This document shows, in pieces, positions 45,027 through 54,383 of a stretch of 64,000 nt of DNA; the stretch's first letter is position 1; each line of letters starts with the position of its first letter. Origin of the DNA: JACCZX01 sp963729165. GTDB taxonomy: Bacteria; Pseudomonadota; Gammaproteobacteria; Burkholderiales; Burkholderiaceae_F. The translations under genes and the position numbers were made by a program. Under the pieces are notes generated by a model, which was given only the letters and a program-made list of their open reading frames with translations, did no database searches and had not been told where the DNA came from. The stretch lies in the NCBI GenBank assembly GCA_963729165.1, contig CAVSMM010000010.1, forward strand, positions 353,549 through 417,548. The letters are read 5' to 3'.

Positions 45027-46267
45027 CTAAGAAATTGGTATCGCATTATCGACCTCCATATCGATGACGAATCGATACCGAGCTTGCTTGTCGAAAACCT
45101 TTTTCCAGGCGTCATCGATTCCGTTCATCGAGATTTTCGTGATCTCAGGCTTAATCTTATTGAGAGCGCAGAAATCAACCATATCTTGCGTTTCCTGGAT
45201 GCCTCCTGTGTTCGATCCAGCTAGTGCGTTTCTATACAGGACGAGATTCATCTGACCGATTTCATTTGAGTCGACAGTTTTACCGACGCCGACTCTGCAG
45301 TATGTGGCATCACGCTTTAAAAGTGGGATGAACGGATTGAGATCATGCTTATAAGGAACGTATCCAGAGCAAAATCGAACGCATGCTTAAGTTTAGAGAA
45401 GTCAGCTCCGTCTTCGTTAATGACGACTTCTTTTGCGCCAAAGCGTTTGGCATCTTCAATTTTGTCCGGGGAAGTTGTGAAGACAGTAACTTCTGCCCCT
45501 AGTGCGGTAGCTAGTTTGACCGCTAAGTGCCCCAGACCACCCATGCCAACAAGTGCAACCTTTTTACCAGGAGACACGCCCCATCTGCGGAGCGGTGAGT
45601 AAACGGTAATGGCTGCGCACAACAGCGGGCCTGCTTCTGCGAGATCGATGGCGTCAGGAATATTGATTACAAAATCTTCGTCTACAACGACGAAGGTTGA
45701 ATATCCGCCCTGGGTAATCGTGCCGTCTTTATCTTTCGAACCGTAAGTTTGGGTGTTTCCGTTCAAACAATAATTCTCATGGCCTGCTTGGCACTCGGTG
45801 CAGATTCGGCAGGAATTCACCATCGTCCCAACACCAACGCGGGCACCGACTGTGAACTTGCTGACACTTGATCCGACAGCGACAACTTCGCCGGCTAACT
45901 CGTGACCAACAATTTGCGGGTATTGAATCTTTCCCCAATCTCCGCGAATCGTGTGGATGTCAGAGTGACAGACTCCGCAGTAATGAATCTTAATAGCTAC
46001 GTCTTTAGGACCAAGAGCGCGACGCTGGAAATTCATGAGCTCGTGGGGACCAGTCGGAGAATAGGCCGCCATACCTTCAGTGGGATACGGGCCATTGCCA
46101 ATCGCAACTGAATTCTTGGCGTTCGCTCCCTGTGCAGGTTGTAAGTTCAGGAGGTTTGCAGCACCGACACTCGCTACAGCAGTCGCTGCGGAAACAATAA
46201 AGTCACGTCGTGAGTGACCTACCGGTCTTGATTGTTCAGTTTTATCTTCGTCGTTGCTTTCTTTCAT
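45027..46267 (-). CDS. Zinc-dependent alcohol dehydrogenase (YahK/CAD-like) with twin-arginine signal, one frameshift
   Basis: ATG 46267 follows a good GGAGAAA ribosome-binding site. The N-terminus carries a Tat signal, SRRDFIVSAATAVASVGAAN. The enzyme part has the zinc site YCGVCHSDIHTIRGDWG and GHELAGEVVAVG, structural-zinc cysteines CRICTECQAGHENYC, the cofactor loop VALVGMGGLGHLAVKLA and, after an indel near 45,340, EIGQMNLVLYRNALAGS and RYRFVIDMEVDNAIPIS. Cinnamyl-alcohol-type dehydrogenases are normally cytosolic, so an exported copy is unusual and needs a periplasmic nicotinamide or prebound cofactor. Confidence 0.87.
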
Positions 46268-46377
46268 TATTTTCTCCCGCCTATCCAGCCCCGACGGGCT
46301 GCTCTCATCTTTGGAGTTTGGATCTCGATAGTTCATTTGAAACAACGCGTATGGCTTGCACATAGCACCTCCTTGAA

Positions 46378-47395
46378 TTACGGACGCAGCAGCGTCTTGA
46401 TCGCGCGGCGCTCGTCCATCGCGCGGTAGCCCTCCGCCACCTCGTCGAGAGGCAGGGTCAGGTCGAAGACCTTGCCGGGGTTGATCTTTCTGTTCCACAC
46501 CAGGTCGATCAGCTCGGGCAGGAAGCGGCGCACCGGCGCGGGGCCGCCATGGAGACGGACGTGGGTGAAGAAGAGCCCCTCGCCGTCGAGCTCTACTCCG
46601 TGCGGGACGCCGACGTAGCCCACGGACCCGCCCGGGCGGGTCGAATGGATCGCCTGCATCATCGAGTCCTGCGTGCCGACGCACTCGAGCACCGCGTCAG
46701 CACCGATTCCGTCGGTCAGCTCATTGATGCGCGCAACGCCCTCGTCGCCGCGCTCGGTCACGATGTCGGTCGCGCCGAACTCGCGGGCCAGCTTCTGTCG
46801 CGCCTCGTGGCGGCTCATCGCGATGATCCGCTTGGCACCCATCTGCTTGGCGGACAGCACCGCGAGGAGGCCGACCGCGCCGTCACCGACGACTGCGACG
46901 GTCATGCCGGGCTTCACGTTGGCCGCATCGGCGGCGAACCAGCCGGTGCCCAAACACATCGGAGATCGTCAGCAGGCTCGGGATCATGTCGTCCGACGGC
47001 ATGCCGGGGGTCGGCACCAGCGTCCCGTCGGCCAGTGGCACGCGCAGCAGTGGCGCCTGCGCCCGGGTAATGAACTCGCGGTGGATGCACGATGACTGGT
47101 AGCCGGCCCGGCAGTGTGGACAGGTGTTGTCGGAGGTCGCGAACGATCCGATAACGAACTGTCCGGGCTTGACTGAGGTGACCGCACTGCCGACCTCCTC
47201 GACGATGCCGCAGTATTCGTGTCCCATCGGGCTCGGCTCTGGGAACCGGCTGATGCCACGGTAGGGCCAAAGGTCGGATCCGCAGACGCAGGTGGCCGAG
47301 ATCCTGACGATGGCATCGGTTGGCTCGATGATTGTCGGCGCGTCGCGCTCCTCGAAACGCACGTCGCGCGGACCGTAGAGAATGGTTCCTTTCAA
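46378..47395 (-). CDS. Zinc-dependent alcohol dehydrogenase (threonine-dehydrogenase-like), one frameshift
   Basis: The likely start is TTG 47395, with AAGGAG seven bases upstream, giving MKGTILYGPRDVRFEERDAP. The zinc sites are TCVCGSDLWPYRG and TCPHCRAGYQSSC. After an indel near 46,955 come VAVVGDGAVGLLAVLSAKQM, TDGIGADAVLECVGTQDSMM and the C-terminus MDERRAIKTLLRP. It is the best complete example of the family whose 5' pieces recur at 42.8 and 54.2 kb. It is preceded by the FTVGGPLVY gene and the operator block at 47.8 kb. Confidence 0.9.
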
Positions 47396-47420
47396 AGCTA
47401 ATCTCCTTCAGTTTTGGCGC

Positions 47421-47759
47421 TTATTCTGCCGCGTAATCCCTATCGACAACGAGCGTGGCCAAAGCTCCCTCGCTCATGGAGACGGATTGTCCACCCTCTT
47501 CGTAAACCAGCGGTCCGCCAACTGTGAAAACCACTCCGACGTTCGGAATCAGCGCCGTCTCCTGGTTCTGCTCCTTGCGGGTCATACCCAATGCGATAGG
47601 CAGGAGCCTATCAACAAGGGGCGAGATGCCACGGCAAGGCCCGCAGCGAATCTGCCGCGATTCGGCATCACTGGAGGCTTGCCCAGAGTTCGCTCCTTGC
47701 GGCCATTCCCGACGGGCCGGACTTCCAAATTGTTCTTTCCAAAGTTTACGCTTTTGCAT
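47421..47759 (-). CDS. Hypothetical protein ending FTVGGPLVY...
   Basis: ATG 47759 gives MQKRKLWKEQFGSPARREWP. The C-terminal half reads ALIPNVGVVFTVGGPLVYEE and ALATLVVDRDYAAE. I do not recognise the family, and an indel in the N-terminal half is possible. The FTVGGPLVY ending also occurs at 33.7 kb and at the right window edge (63,786), each time directly upstream of an oxidoreductase gene, so it is a real conserved partner. It lies between the operator block at 47.8 kb and the ADH, 26 bases apart. Confidence 0.5.
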   Translation of the reverse strand: MQKRKLWKEQFGSPARREWPQGANSGQASSDAESRQIRCGPCRGISPLVDRLLPIALGMTRKEQNQETALIPNVGVVFTVGGPLVYEEGGQSVSMSEGALATLVVDRDYAAE

Positions 47760-47782
47760 GTTTTCGATGTCCTTTTGCTGCG

Positions 47783-47870
47783 CCTGAGGCAGTTCCAGGC
47801 ACGGCAGCAATATTCGACATTGTCGGCTTTCCTTCTCGCCCAATCCTGCTCAGCCTAGCGCATTCTTGCG
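47783..47870 (-). promoter_or_regulatory. Extended operator-like block upstream of the FTVGGPLVY-ADH pair
   Basis: The minus strand has GCAAGAATGCGCTAGG, then GAGCAGGATTGGGCGAGAAGG (47,831-47,850) and a run ending GCTGCCGTGCCTGGAAC. Copies at 54.4 and 61.3 kb keep all of these parts over about 90 bases. No gene explains the conservation, so it should be a promoter-operator and leader. Confidence 0.55.
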
Positions 47871-47989
47871 GGAAAAAATCGCGCCACGGCAGGCCTCTTC
47901 AGAGGCTGTGGATGAGCAGACGTTTTGTCGTCGCAAGGCGGGACGTCCGCCTGCGAGCTGGGCGTGGCTGTCTGCGGGCGCAGGTGGCG

Positions 47990-48005
47990 CCTGTCGCATT
48001 CTTAC
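47990..48005 (-). promoter_or_regulatory. Second operator-like motif, GTAAGAATGCGACAGG
   Basis: This copy lies 120 bases upstream of the block at 47,783-47,870 and in the same orientation, in the divergent region before the MFS gene at 48,245. Two motifs in tandem suggest looping or dual control of the two divergent genes. Confidence 0.45.
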
Positions 48006-48244
48006 GGACGCGATGCCCCTGCCACTTTCAGAAGACTTTTCCAGCGGACCCGCGACAACAACGGATGCTGGTAAGCCGAACGTAGCCATGAGGCTCTGGA
48101 ATGAGAATGCAGCGCTGGGGATTTCGTGGTGGTCCGAGATCTCAGCTTGTGGTCCAGCAGGGGAGCCTGATGCTGTCACGCTCCCAGCAATTGAGCGACT
48201 TTGAACATGCCTCTAAGACTTGCCCGCAGCCGTATCTTTTCACA

Positions 48245-49933
48245 ATGAATGCGCAAACGACCTCGACGTGGTTTGCACTTCGGAATCCAGCGTTTTGCCT
48301 TCTCTGGTGCGCCAATGTGCTGTCGGGCACCTTTGTGGCGGCGCAGGATATGGCTTCGACGTGGTTGATGCACGATCTTGGCGCTTCCGCGTTTCAACTC
48401 TCTTTCATGGCTACCGCGGCTGCTGTTCCGTTTTTCATTTTCACGCTTCCGGCCGGGGCCGTTGCCGACATCGTAAATCGGCGTGCGGTCATTGTCAGTG
48501 CGGTCCTCTGGCAGGGGGCCTGCTCAGTCTTCCTCGCTCTTGGCGCCTGGACAGGAGTAGTTAACTCAATTTCTGTGCTTGTTTGCATTTTCGCCCTGGG
48601 CATGGGGATTGCCTTTGCCGCCCCGGTGATGGGAGCGATCATTCCGGATATCGTCGATGCAGAGGAGCTACCCTCCGCAATCACACTTGGCGGTGTGCAA
48701 ATGAACCTTGCTGGAATCATTGGTCCGGCTCTGGGTGGTCTTCTGCTCCCCTTGACCGGTGCGCCACTCCTCATTTCCATCAACGCATTCATGTTTCTTG
48801 TCGTCGCTGTTGCCGTGTGGCAATGGAAGCCGCGCCAGACGGAAACCACCGCGCTCCGCGAAAACTTCACGGAGTCATTTATCAGTGCGTTGCGCTATGC
48901 GCACCATTCCCAGGGCGTGAAGCTCATTCATATCCGAAATCTCCTCTTTTCCCTGGTGATTTCGATTGTTCCAGCGCTCCTGCCAGTCATCGCGCTCAAA
49001 GAGATACACCTTTCTGCTTCTCAACTCGGGCTGGTCTTTACGTGCGTGGGCGTCGGCTCCCTCGCTGGAGCAGTGTTCGCGCTTCCCTACCTGCGAGCGC
49101 GGACCTCGCCGAATGCAATCCTCTCGATCTCTATGGCAATAATGGTCGCCGTGCTGCTGACGATGTCTTTTATGCGCCAAGTGCCCCTCTTGATGGCCTG
49201 CGCAACACTGGCGGGCGTAGCCTGGGCGCTGGGAGGCTACGAGCTTTGGGTGGCTGGACAGCGTCTGATGCCGGCATGGGTCCGCGGGCGAATGAATTCG
49301 TTTCAGATCATGTTAGGACAAGCTGGCATCGCGATCGGGGCACTCATCTGGGGGGCAGGGGTGGCCAATGCCGGTTCCAGTCTGACCTTTACGGCCGCGG
49401 CAGTTTTCGCCCTCATGGTGTTGGCTTTTGGATTCCGGTTCTCCATCAACTTTGCCTCCGAAGTCAGAGTCGAACCAGCGCCAGTCGATCCGCTCCACGA
49501 TTTCCCCTCGCATCCTGAGGACGACGACGGGCCGATCACAGTAACGGTCGAATACTCAATACCAAACGAGAAACGACAACGATTTCAGATTCTCATGCAG
49601 GAGGTTAAGGCGGCCTTCAGGCGAAATGGAGCCTTCCATTGCCGGGTCGACGAGTGTCTGGAGCGGCCCGGCGTCTTCCGGCTGGAATTTATCGTCTCGA
49701 CCTGGGCTGAACATCTTCGTCAAAACCTGCGCCTCACCGTCGATGAAGCTAAGCTAATCGATTTGGCCTGGGAGATGCATAGCGGCGACTCGGAACCGGT
49801 CGTCCGTCATTATCTCGCCAGCAAGAAGTCGGTGCGGCTCGAGGGCTATGGCTTGTTTGGGCGCACCTTTGGTGACACCTCGAACTGGTCCCGGTCGCGA
49901 GCGGCAGCTTCCACCTCTTCCACAGCAGCGTGA
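48245..49933 (+). CDS. Major facilitator (MFS_3/EntS-like) exporter fused to a C-terminal dimeric alpha/beta-barrel domain
   Basis: ATG 48245 gives MNAQTTSTWFALRNPAFCLL. Residues up to about 410 form 12 predicted helices (AAAVPFFIFTLPAGAVADIV, SAITLGGVQMNLAGIIGPAL, GVAWALGGYELWVAGQRLMP), as in EntS-type exporters. The last 130 residues are soluble (DGPITVTVEYSIPNEKRQRF to HYLASKKSV) and look like an antibiotic-biosynthesis-monooxygenase-type ferredoxin fold. Other bacteria encode such fused proteins, but the role is not known. The whole 562-residue frame is intact. It is divergent from the 47.4 kb genes. Confidence 0.87.
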   Translation: MNAQTTSTWFALRNPAFCLLWCANVLSGTFVAAQDMASTWLMHDLGASAFQLSFMATAAAVPFFIFTLPAGAVADIVNRRAVIVSAVLWQGACSVFLALGAWTGVVNSISVLVCIFALGMGIAFAAPVMGAIIPDIVDAEELPSAITLGGVQMNLAGIIGPALGGLLLPLTGAPLLISINAFMFLVVAVAVWQWKPRQTETTALRENFTESFISALRYAHHSQGVKLIHIRNLLFSLVISIVPALLPVIALKEIHLSASQLGLVFTCVGVGSLAGAVFALPYLRARTSPNAILSISMAIMVAVLLTMSFMRQVPLLMACATLAGVAWALGGYELWVAGQRLMPAWVRGRMNSFQIMLGQAGIAIGALIWGAGVANAGSSLTFTAAAVFALMVLAFGFRFSINFASEVRVEPAPVDPLHDFPSHPEDDDGPITVTVEYSIPNEKRQRFQILMQEVKAAFRRNGAFHCRVDECLERPGVFRLEFIVSTWAEHLRQNLRLTVDEAKLIDLAWEMHSGDSEPVVRHYLASKKSVRLEGYGLFGRTFGDTSNWSRSRAAASTSSTAA

Positions 49934-49986
49934 CGGCGGGGGTGGAGCGGAGACTTGCGCGGTAGACGACGGCCGCCAAGACGACC

Positions 49987-50979
49987 TCACCACGCGTACA
50001 CCTGCGGGGCTTCCCCCGGCCCCGGCCAGATCCGGTCGAGTTGTTCCATGACCTCGTGGTCCAACTGCACCGACAGCGCGCCGAGGTCCGAGCGCAGCTC
50101 CTCGCTCGTCATCGCTCCAACAATCGTGGTGGAGACGACAGGGTTTCGCAGCAGCCAGGCCAGCGCCACGTCCGCCGGCTTCACACCCAACTCCCGGCAC
50201 AGACCTTCATACGCTTCAAGCTGGTCACGGTGTGCTTCGATGCGATGCTGCATCAAATCGTTCGAGTTGCGCCCTTCGCTGACTGCGAGCACGCCGGCAA
50301 GCAGGCCCGCGTGGAGCGGGCTATACGGGATCAGCCCGATGCCGAGGGTGCGCAACGCGGGGATTAGCTCCAGCTCCACGGCTCGCACGGCGAGGTTATA
50401 GAGACTCTGCTCGGAGGTCAGGCCCGTGAAGTGGCGCGCCGAGGCGGCGGACTGGGCGAGGGCCACGTCCCAGCCGGCGAAGTTGCTGCTGCCGACGTAA
50501 CTGATCTTGCCCTCGCGAACCAGCTGCTCCATCGCCTGCCAGATCTCCTCCCACGGTGTGGCCCGGTCCACGTGGTGCATCTGATACAGATCAATGTGAT
50601 CCGTCTGCAGCCGCCGTAGGCTCGCTTCACACGCGCGCCTGATGTGATAGGCCGACAGCCGACGGTCGTTCGGGCCAAGTCCCATCGGCTGGTATACCTT
50701 CGTGGCCAGGACGATGTCGTCGCGGTGCGCGCTGCGCCGGAGCCACCGGCCGATGGTCTCTTCCGAGATGCCGTATCCCTTTTCCATATCCGGCGACTGC
50801 AAGCCGCCATAGACGTCGGCGGTGTCGAAGAAGTTGATGCCGGCGTCAGTGGCGGTGTCCATGACCGCAAAACTGGTCGATTCGTCTATCGTGAAACCGA
50901 AGTTCATGGTCCCGAGGCCAATCCGGCTGACCAGCAGACCCGAGCGACCCAAGTGCCCGTACGTCATCTCAGCGCTCAT
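49987..50979 (-). CDS. Aldo/keto reductase
   Basis: The 330-residue protein begins MSAEMTYGHLGRSGLLVSRI. The tetrad is Asp and Tyr in GINFFDTADVYGGLQS, Lys in IVLATKVYQP and His in HIDLYQMHHVD. The barrel continues with SYVGSSNFAGWDVALAQSAA and GIGLIPYSPLHAGLLAGVLA, and the cofactor-binding end is STTIVGAMTSEELRSDLGAL. It is complete. It is high in GC compared with its neighbours and of a different subgroup from the 30.7 kb enzyme (YghZ/actinobacterial type). It is convergent with the MFS gene, 53 bases apart. Confidence 0.93.
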   Translation of the reverse strand: MSAEMTYGHLGRSGLLVSRIGLGTMNFGFTIDESTSFAVMDTATDAGINFFDTADVYGGLQSPDMEKGYGISEETIGRWLRRSAHRDDIVLATKVYQPMGLGPNDRRLSAYHIRRACEASLRRLQTDHIDLYQMHHVDRATPWEEIWQAMEQLVREGKISYVGSSNFAGWDVALAQSAASARHFTGLTSEQSLYNLAVRAVELELIPALRTLGIGLIPYSPLHAGLLAGVLAVSEGRNSNDLMQHRIEAHRDQLEAYEGLCRELGVKPADVALAWLLRNPVVSTTIVGAMTSEELRSDLGALSVQLDHEVMEQLDRIWPGPGEAPQVYAW

Positions 50980-51254
50980 GCCGGGAGCATATGCGTGATC
51001 CTTTCGCCCATGGACGGCGCTCGCTCACGACGTTGCGAAGCGACGGAATGACCATCTTCGGCGGCACACACCGGATGTCGGAACGTCCAGGTCATCGTCT
51101 CCAAGTTTTCGTTTCTTCACTTTGAACTCTGGTCTTTAAGCTAAAGGTATGTGGCAATAGCAACTGATTAGCTAGTCGTTCTTTTGCCACTTGAACCATT
51201 GAGCTCGGTTAGACCATCGACCATCAACCAAGCGCTGCTCTAAATTTTGCGGTG

Positions 51255-51270
51255 CCTGTCATATTCTTGC
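51255..51270 (-). promoter_or_regulatory. Operator-like motif GCAAGAATATGACAGG
   Basis: This copy lies about 275 bases upstream of the aldo/keto reductase start at 50,979. The sequence after it (AGCAGCGCTTGGTTGATGG and CGATGGTC) matches the same positions after the copy at 33,966, so about 70 bases are shared. Confidence 0.45.
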
Positions 51271-51344
51271 GCAAAGGTGTGCTCTCCTAACAGGCGTCGA
51301 GCCTCGTGCGGGCCGTTCTTTCTAGTGCTTGAGCAAAATCGTTT

Positions 51345-51911
51345 TCAAAGATGCTCCGCTTTGAATTTCTTACGTAGGTTAATCGACGGGCCGGAGATCA
51401 TGAAGACGCCCTCGCCGCGGTAGTGCACGGTTCTTGGATATTTCGGAGAGATGGCGACATGGGCTTTGACTATCTCCCAGATGAACAGGCCGTATTTTGA
51501 AATGAGGCTGCTGTCGGCCAGACGGCATTCAAAATTGGCATAGCACTCATTGATTAACGGCGCGCGGACCTTTGCGGCAGGAGCGGGCGTTAGGCTGAAT
51601 GCTTTGAACTTATTCACCCGCGCGCCCGAGCAATCGCCTATCCCGATCACCTCATCCACCAGAGCGTTAGTTGGTAAATTGATCACACATTCCCGGCTGC
51701 GGCGGATCATCTCGAAGCTGTAGTTGGCACTCGAGATGCAGCAGGCTACGAGCGATGGAGAGAAGTCCAAGACCATGTGCCAGCCCATCGTCATGATATT
51801 CATGTTTCCCTTCCATGCCGAGCTCACCAGCACCACGGGACCCGCTTCCAAATAGCGGCGAATCTTTGATACCGGATAATCTTTCTTTCGGAATGTTGGC
51901 CTGCGCTTCAC
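51345..51911 (-). CDS. Flavin reductase family protein (FMN-binding split barrel)
   Basis: The 188-residue protein starts at GTG 51911 (MKRRPTFRKKDYPVSKIRRY) and contains GPVVLVSSAWKGNMNIMTMG, VACCISSANYSFEMIRRSRE and CVINLPTNALVDEVIGIGDC. These match the DIM6/NTAB or flavin-reductase split-barrel family that binds FMN and often passes electrons to a partner oxygenase. The frame is intact. No partner oxygenase is adjacent. The ribosome-binding site (AAGATATC) is weak. Confidence 0.87.
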   Translation of the reverse strand: MKRRPTFRKKDYPVSKIRRYLEAGPVVLVSSAWKGNMNIMTMGWHMVLDFSPSLVACCISSANYSFEMIRRSRECVINLPTNALVDEVIGIGDCSGARVNKFKAFSLTPAPAAKVRAPLINECYANFECRLADSSLISKYGLFIWEIVKAHVAISPKYPRTVHYRGEGVFMISGPSINLRKKFKAEHL

Positions 51912-52169
51912 GTTGATATCTTACTTCAATGGACGCCTAGGTCAGCTTTGAATGGCAAAAAAACAAGAGAGTTGAGCTAGACCTAACATCCGGACCGAGC
52001 GCTTTGCCGCCGCTAGCGTTCTATTCGCAGCTAATGAGTGAAGGCGATTGACGCTGAACACGAGTTTGCGCACCTGCGCAGAGATGCTGCACGGTGGCTT
52101 CACTCAGTTAGCTGCTCGCGCGGGGATAGCGCTGAAGGGAGCCGGCAACTATGTGCGGGTTCCAGCAAT

Positions 52170-52600
52170 GGTTATGTTGTGTTCCTTGTATGCGGGAGAA
52201 AGACGGTTGAATCTTTTGGAGGTTACCGAGGAATATGTTTTCGTCACATCCGGGTTGTCGTCGTCCCAGCCAAGACCGAGTCCAACCAAGCGTTGAAAAG
52301 GCATTGTTACGATAACAACTTCAGTCAGGCTAAAGCCCAGCGCGACCAAGCCGACATAAGCCGAACTCCACGCTGATCGCGCTGCGATACACGACGGTAT
52401 CGATGAAAGTTTACGCCTTTAACAGCGCTCCCATTAAGAAGAGAGCAAAGACGTATAGCCATGACAAAAGAGCGCGCGGGCTTCGCCTGGCCGTATATGA
52501 CTACCCGTTGCAAAATTCGTCCGACGAAAGTGTCCGCCTGAGCCGAGATAATCGGGAGGAGGCCACTTTTATAAAACTCCACCCGAACCCAAGCGCGTCA
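52170..52600 (-). pseudogene. Remnant of an unknown small membrane protein
   Basis: Across several frames the minus strand gives AQADTFVGRILQRVVIYGQA, ALLSWLYVFALFLMGALLKA and YVGLVALGFSLTEVVIVTMP, two of them membrane-type helices. The AQADTFVGRILQR piece also occurs at 59.6 kb (AEQAHTFVGRILQRI), where it runs into a sliver of SDR sequence. The family is not recognised. Several indels or decay have broken it. Confidence 0.4.
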
Positions 52601-52657
52601 GGCTGGGCATTCCTAACATTTGCTGCCAATGGTCAAATATGACTTCAGACTTATCAA

Positions 52658-53473
52658 TCACGCCAGCGGAGTGCCTGTTGCGCGAGCGAGTTCGTCGAGC
52701 AACTGAGCTTGGAACTTTGTATCGTGGACAGCGCGATGCGGCTTAACTCGTCGTTGATGATGCCAATACCCTCCGCTCGTAAGCGCTTCAGGATCATCGC
52801 TAGTAGCGAGCCACTCTTGAGTAAGATGTCCCAGCCGCAGGTCATCCGGCGCATTGGGTCCCCCCATTTTGGTAGGCACCCAGCCCGGATCGACAGAGTT
52901 GCTGAGAACGTCAGGCCAAATTCGAGCGACGGCTGCGGAAAGGGTCGTCACGAAAAGCTTGCTGTCCGAGTAGGAACCAGTGGAAGTGCGACCAGTCCAG
53001 TCCATGCCACTCAGGGTTGTTCGTCCACCGGTGTGCATACCGCTGCTCAAATAGATCAGCCGTTTGGGGCGACGGATTAACGCCGTGAGTAAATACGGAG
53101 CAACGATGTTCACTGGAAGCACTTGTGGACCTGAGTAAACACCCGCGTTATGAATCACTGCATCCATCTGGCCGATCTTATTGACTTGGCTGGCGAGGTC
53201 TCGCGTCTGCGCGAAATCTGAAAGATCCCCGATTGTCGGGATGGCTCCCTGATCCACAAGGTCTCGCACGGCGGTGAGGCGAGCTTGGGAGCGAACATGG
53301 ACGACGACTTGGTATCCATCAGCGAGCAGCGTTTTAGCCGCAGCATGCCCAAGTCCGTCAGCGGAGCCGGTGATGAAAATACGAGCTTTCCGGTTGGTGT
53401 TCAAAGGAGATGGCGCCGAAGTTTGTTCTTCCGAGGGTTCAGGGGCTTGCGCGATGGACCTTGCGGTTGCCAA
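52658..53473 (-). CDS. Short-chain dehydrogenase/reductase
   Basis: The 271-residue protein has an unusual Pro/Ser-rich start (MATARSIAQAPEPSEEQTSA), then the cofactor loop IFITGSADGLGHAAAKTLLA, AVIHNAGVYSGPQVLPVNIV, and the active site YLSSGMHTGGRTT with GRTSTGSYSDSKLFVTTLSA (Tyr-x3-Lys). The end reads STGGYW-type (LTSGGYWHHQRRVKP). The frame is intact. It differs from the other SDRs in the window and belongs to an atypical or extended-like subgroup. Confidence 0.88.
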   Translation of the reverse strand: MATARSIAQAPEPSEEQTSAPSPLNTNRKARIFITGSADGLGHAAAKTLLADGYQVVVHVRSQARLTAVRDLVDQGAIPTIGDLSDFAQTRDLASQVNKIGQMDAVIHNAGVYSGPQVLPVNIVAPYLLTALIRRPKRLIYLSSGMHTGGRTTLSGMDWTGRTSTGSYSDSKLFVTTLSAAVARIWPDVLSNSVDPGWVPTKMGGPNAPDDLRLGHLTQEWLATSDDPEALTSGGYWHHQRRVKPHRAVHDTKFQAQLLDELARATGTPLA

Positions 53474-53593
53474 AAGAGGACCTGCGGCTACCCCAAAGCC
53501 TACCCTAGTCCTGCTACAAGAAATCTTCGACGGTCCATGGACGAGCCGTGGTTTTCGAGTGAATTTTGGGTTGTTTGCAAAGTTGATGTTTGG

Positions 53594-54087
53594 CTAGGGC
53601 ACTTGGGTCGCCTGCCAGAGGACCATCCGCGAGGCTCCGCGCTCCTTCACCCAGAGTTCGGTGAAGCCGACACGAATGTCGATGTCCTTCCCGGACGCGG
53701 TCAGAAGGATGCGACACGTCCCCGAGACGATCGCGGTGTCGCCGTGGACGCGCACCCGGTGTTCCTCGTCGGTGAGCGACTGGTACTTGTACTGCCGGTC
53801 TTCAGGGCGTCGAGGAACTCGGCCTTCGTCTCCACCGCCGCATTCGCGTGCATGAAGGTGAGATCGTCGGTCATCATCGAGTCGAGCGAGGCGACATCGC
53901 CGGCGAGCGTAGCTGCCCGACGTCTCTCGTGGGCGGCGAGGACGACCTGCTCGGTGTCGTCGGCCGCCCGCGTCGGGGCCGCCGAAAGGACGGACCAGGC
54001 GATGACGAGCAGAGTGGTTACGATCCGGCCGGCGCAAAGCCAACCGACGCTGGCCTTCCTGATCTGCCCAGTTTTGCTCGATTCCAT
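53594..54087 (-). CDS. SnoaL/DUF4440-like protein (NTF2 fold) with signal peptide, frameshifted
   Basis: ATG 54087 gives MESSKTGQIRKASVGWLCAG and a hydrophobic signal (IVTTLLVIAWSVLSAAPTRA). The mature part reads AAHERRRAATLAGDVASLDS and MMTDDLTFMHANAAVETKAE. After an indel near 53,795 come YKYQSLTDEEHRVRVHGDTA and VSGTCRILLTASGKDID. The pattern is that of DUF4440 nuclear-transport-factor-2-like proteins. The gene is joined at its 5' side to a zinc ADH leader, so its original start may be lost and the ATG used here is a guess. Confidence 0.7.
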
Positions 54088-54089
54088 CG

Positions 54090-54229
54090 GCGTGTCCGGC
54101 CAGAGATCGTTACCGCACATGCAGGTGGCCGTAGAGCCTGAGGATGACATCGGTTGTCTCGATGATGGTCGACGCCTCGCGCTCCTCGAAACGCAAGTCG
54201 CGCGGACCGTAGAGAACAGTTCCTTTCAT
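54090..54229 (-). pseudogene. Zinc ADH 5' remnant
   Basis: ATG 54229 gives MKGTVLYGPRDLRFEEREAS and TIIETTDVILRL, matching the first 30 residues of the ADH at 46.4-47.4 kb. After an indel CMCGNDLWPDTPMES follows and the homology ends. The remaining 90 percent of the enzyme is missing and an NTF2-like gene takes its place. Confidence 0.75.
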
Positions 54230-54255
54230 AGTTTGTCTCCTTTTATCTTTGCTGG

Positions 54256-54345
54256 CTATCGGACCGTGTACCCGCCATCGACAACGGGGAGCGTGGCCGA
54301 TCACAAAGCTTGCGTGTGGGCTGCACAGCCAGAGAAGGGCGGTTC
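54256..54345 (-). pseudogene. SDR C-terminal remnant
   Basis: The minus strand reads LLWLCSPHASFVIGHA and, in the next frame, VVDGGYTVR followed by TAG near 54,256. This is the end of a glucose-dehydrogenase-like SDR, as at 41.7 and 44.0 kb. No upstream part of an SDR is present; the sequence before it is the conserved operator leader. Confidence 0.65.
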
Positions 54346-54383
54346 AGGTTCGCAATGTTTATCTGTTCGATGTCGTTGTGCGG

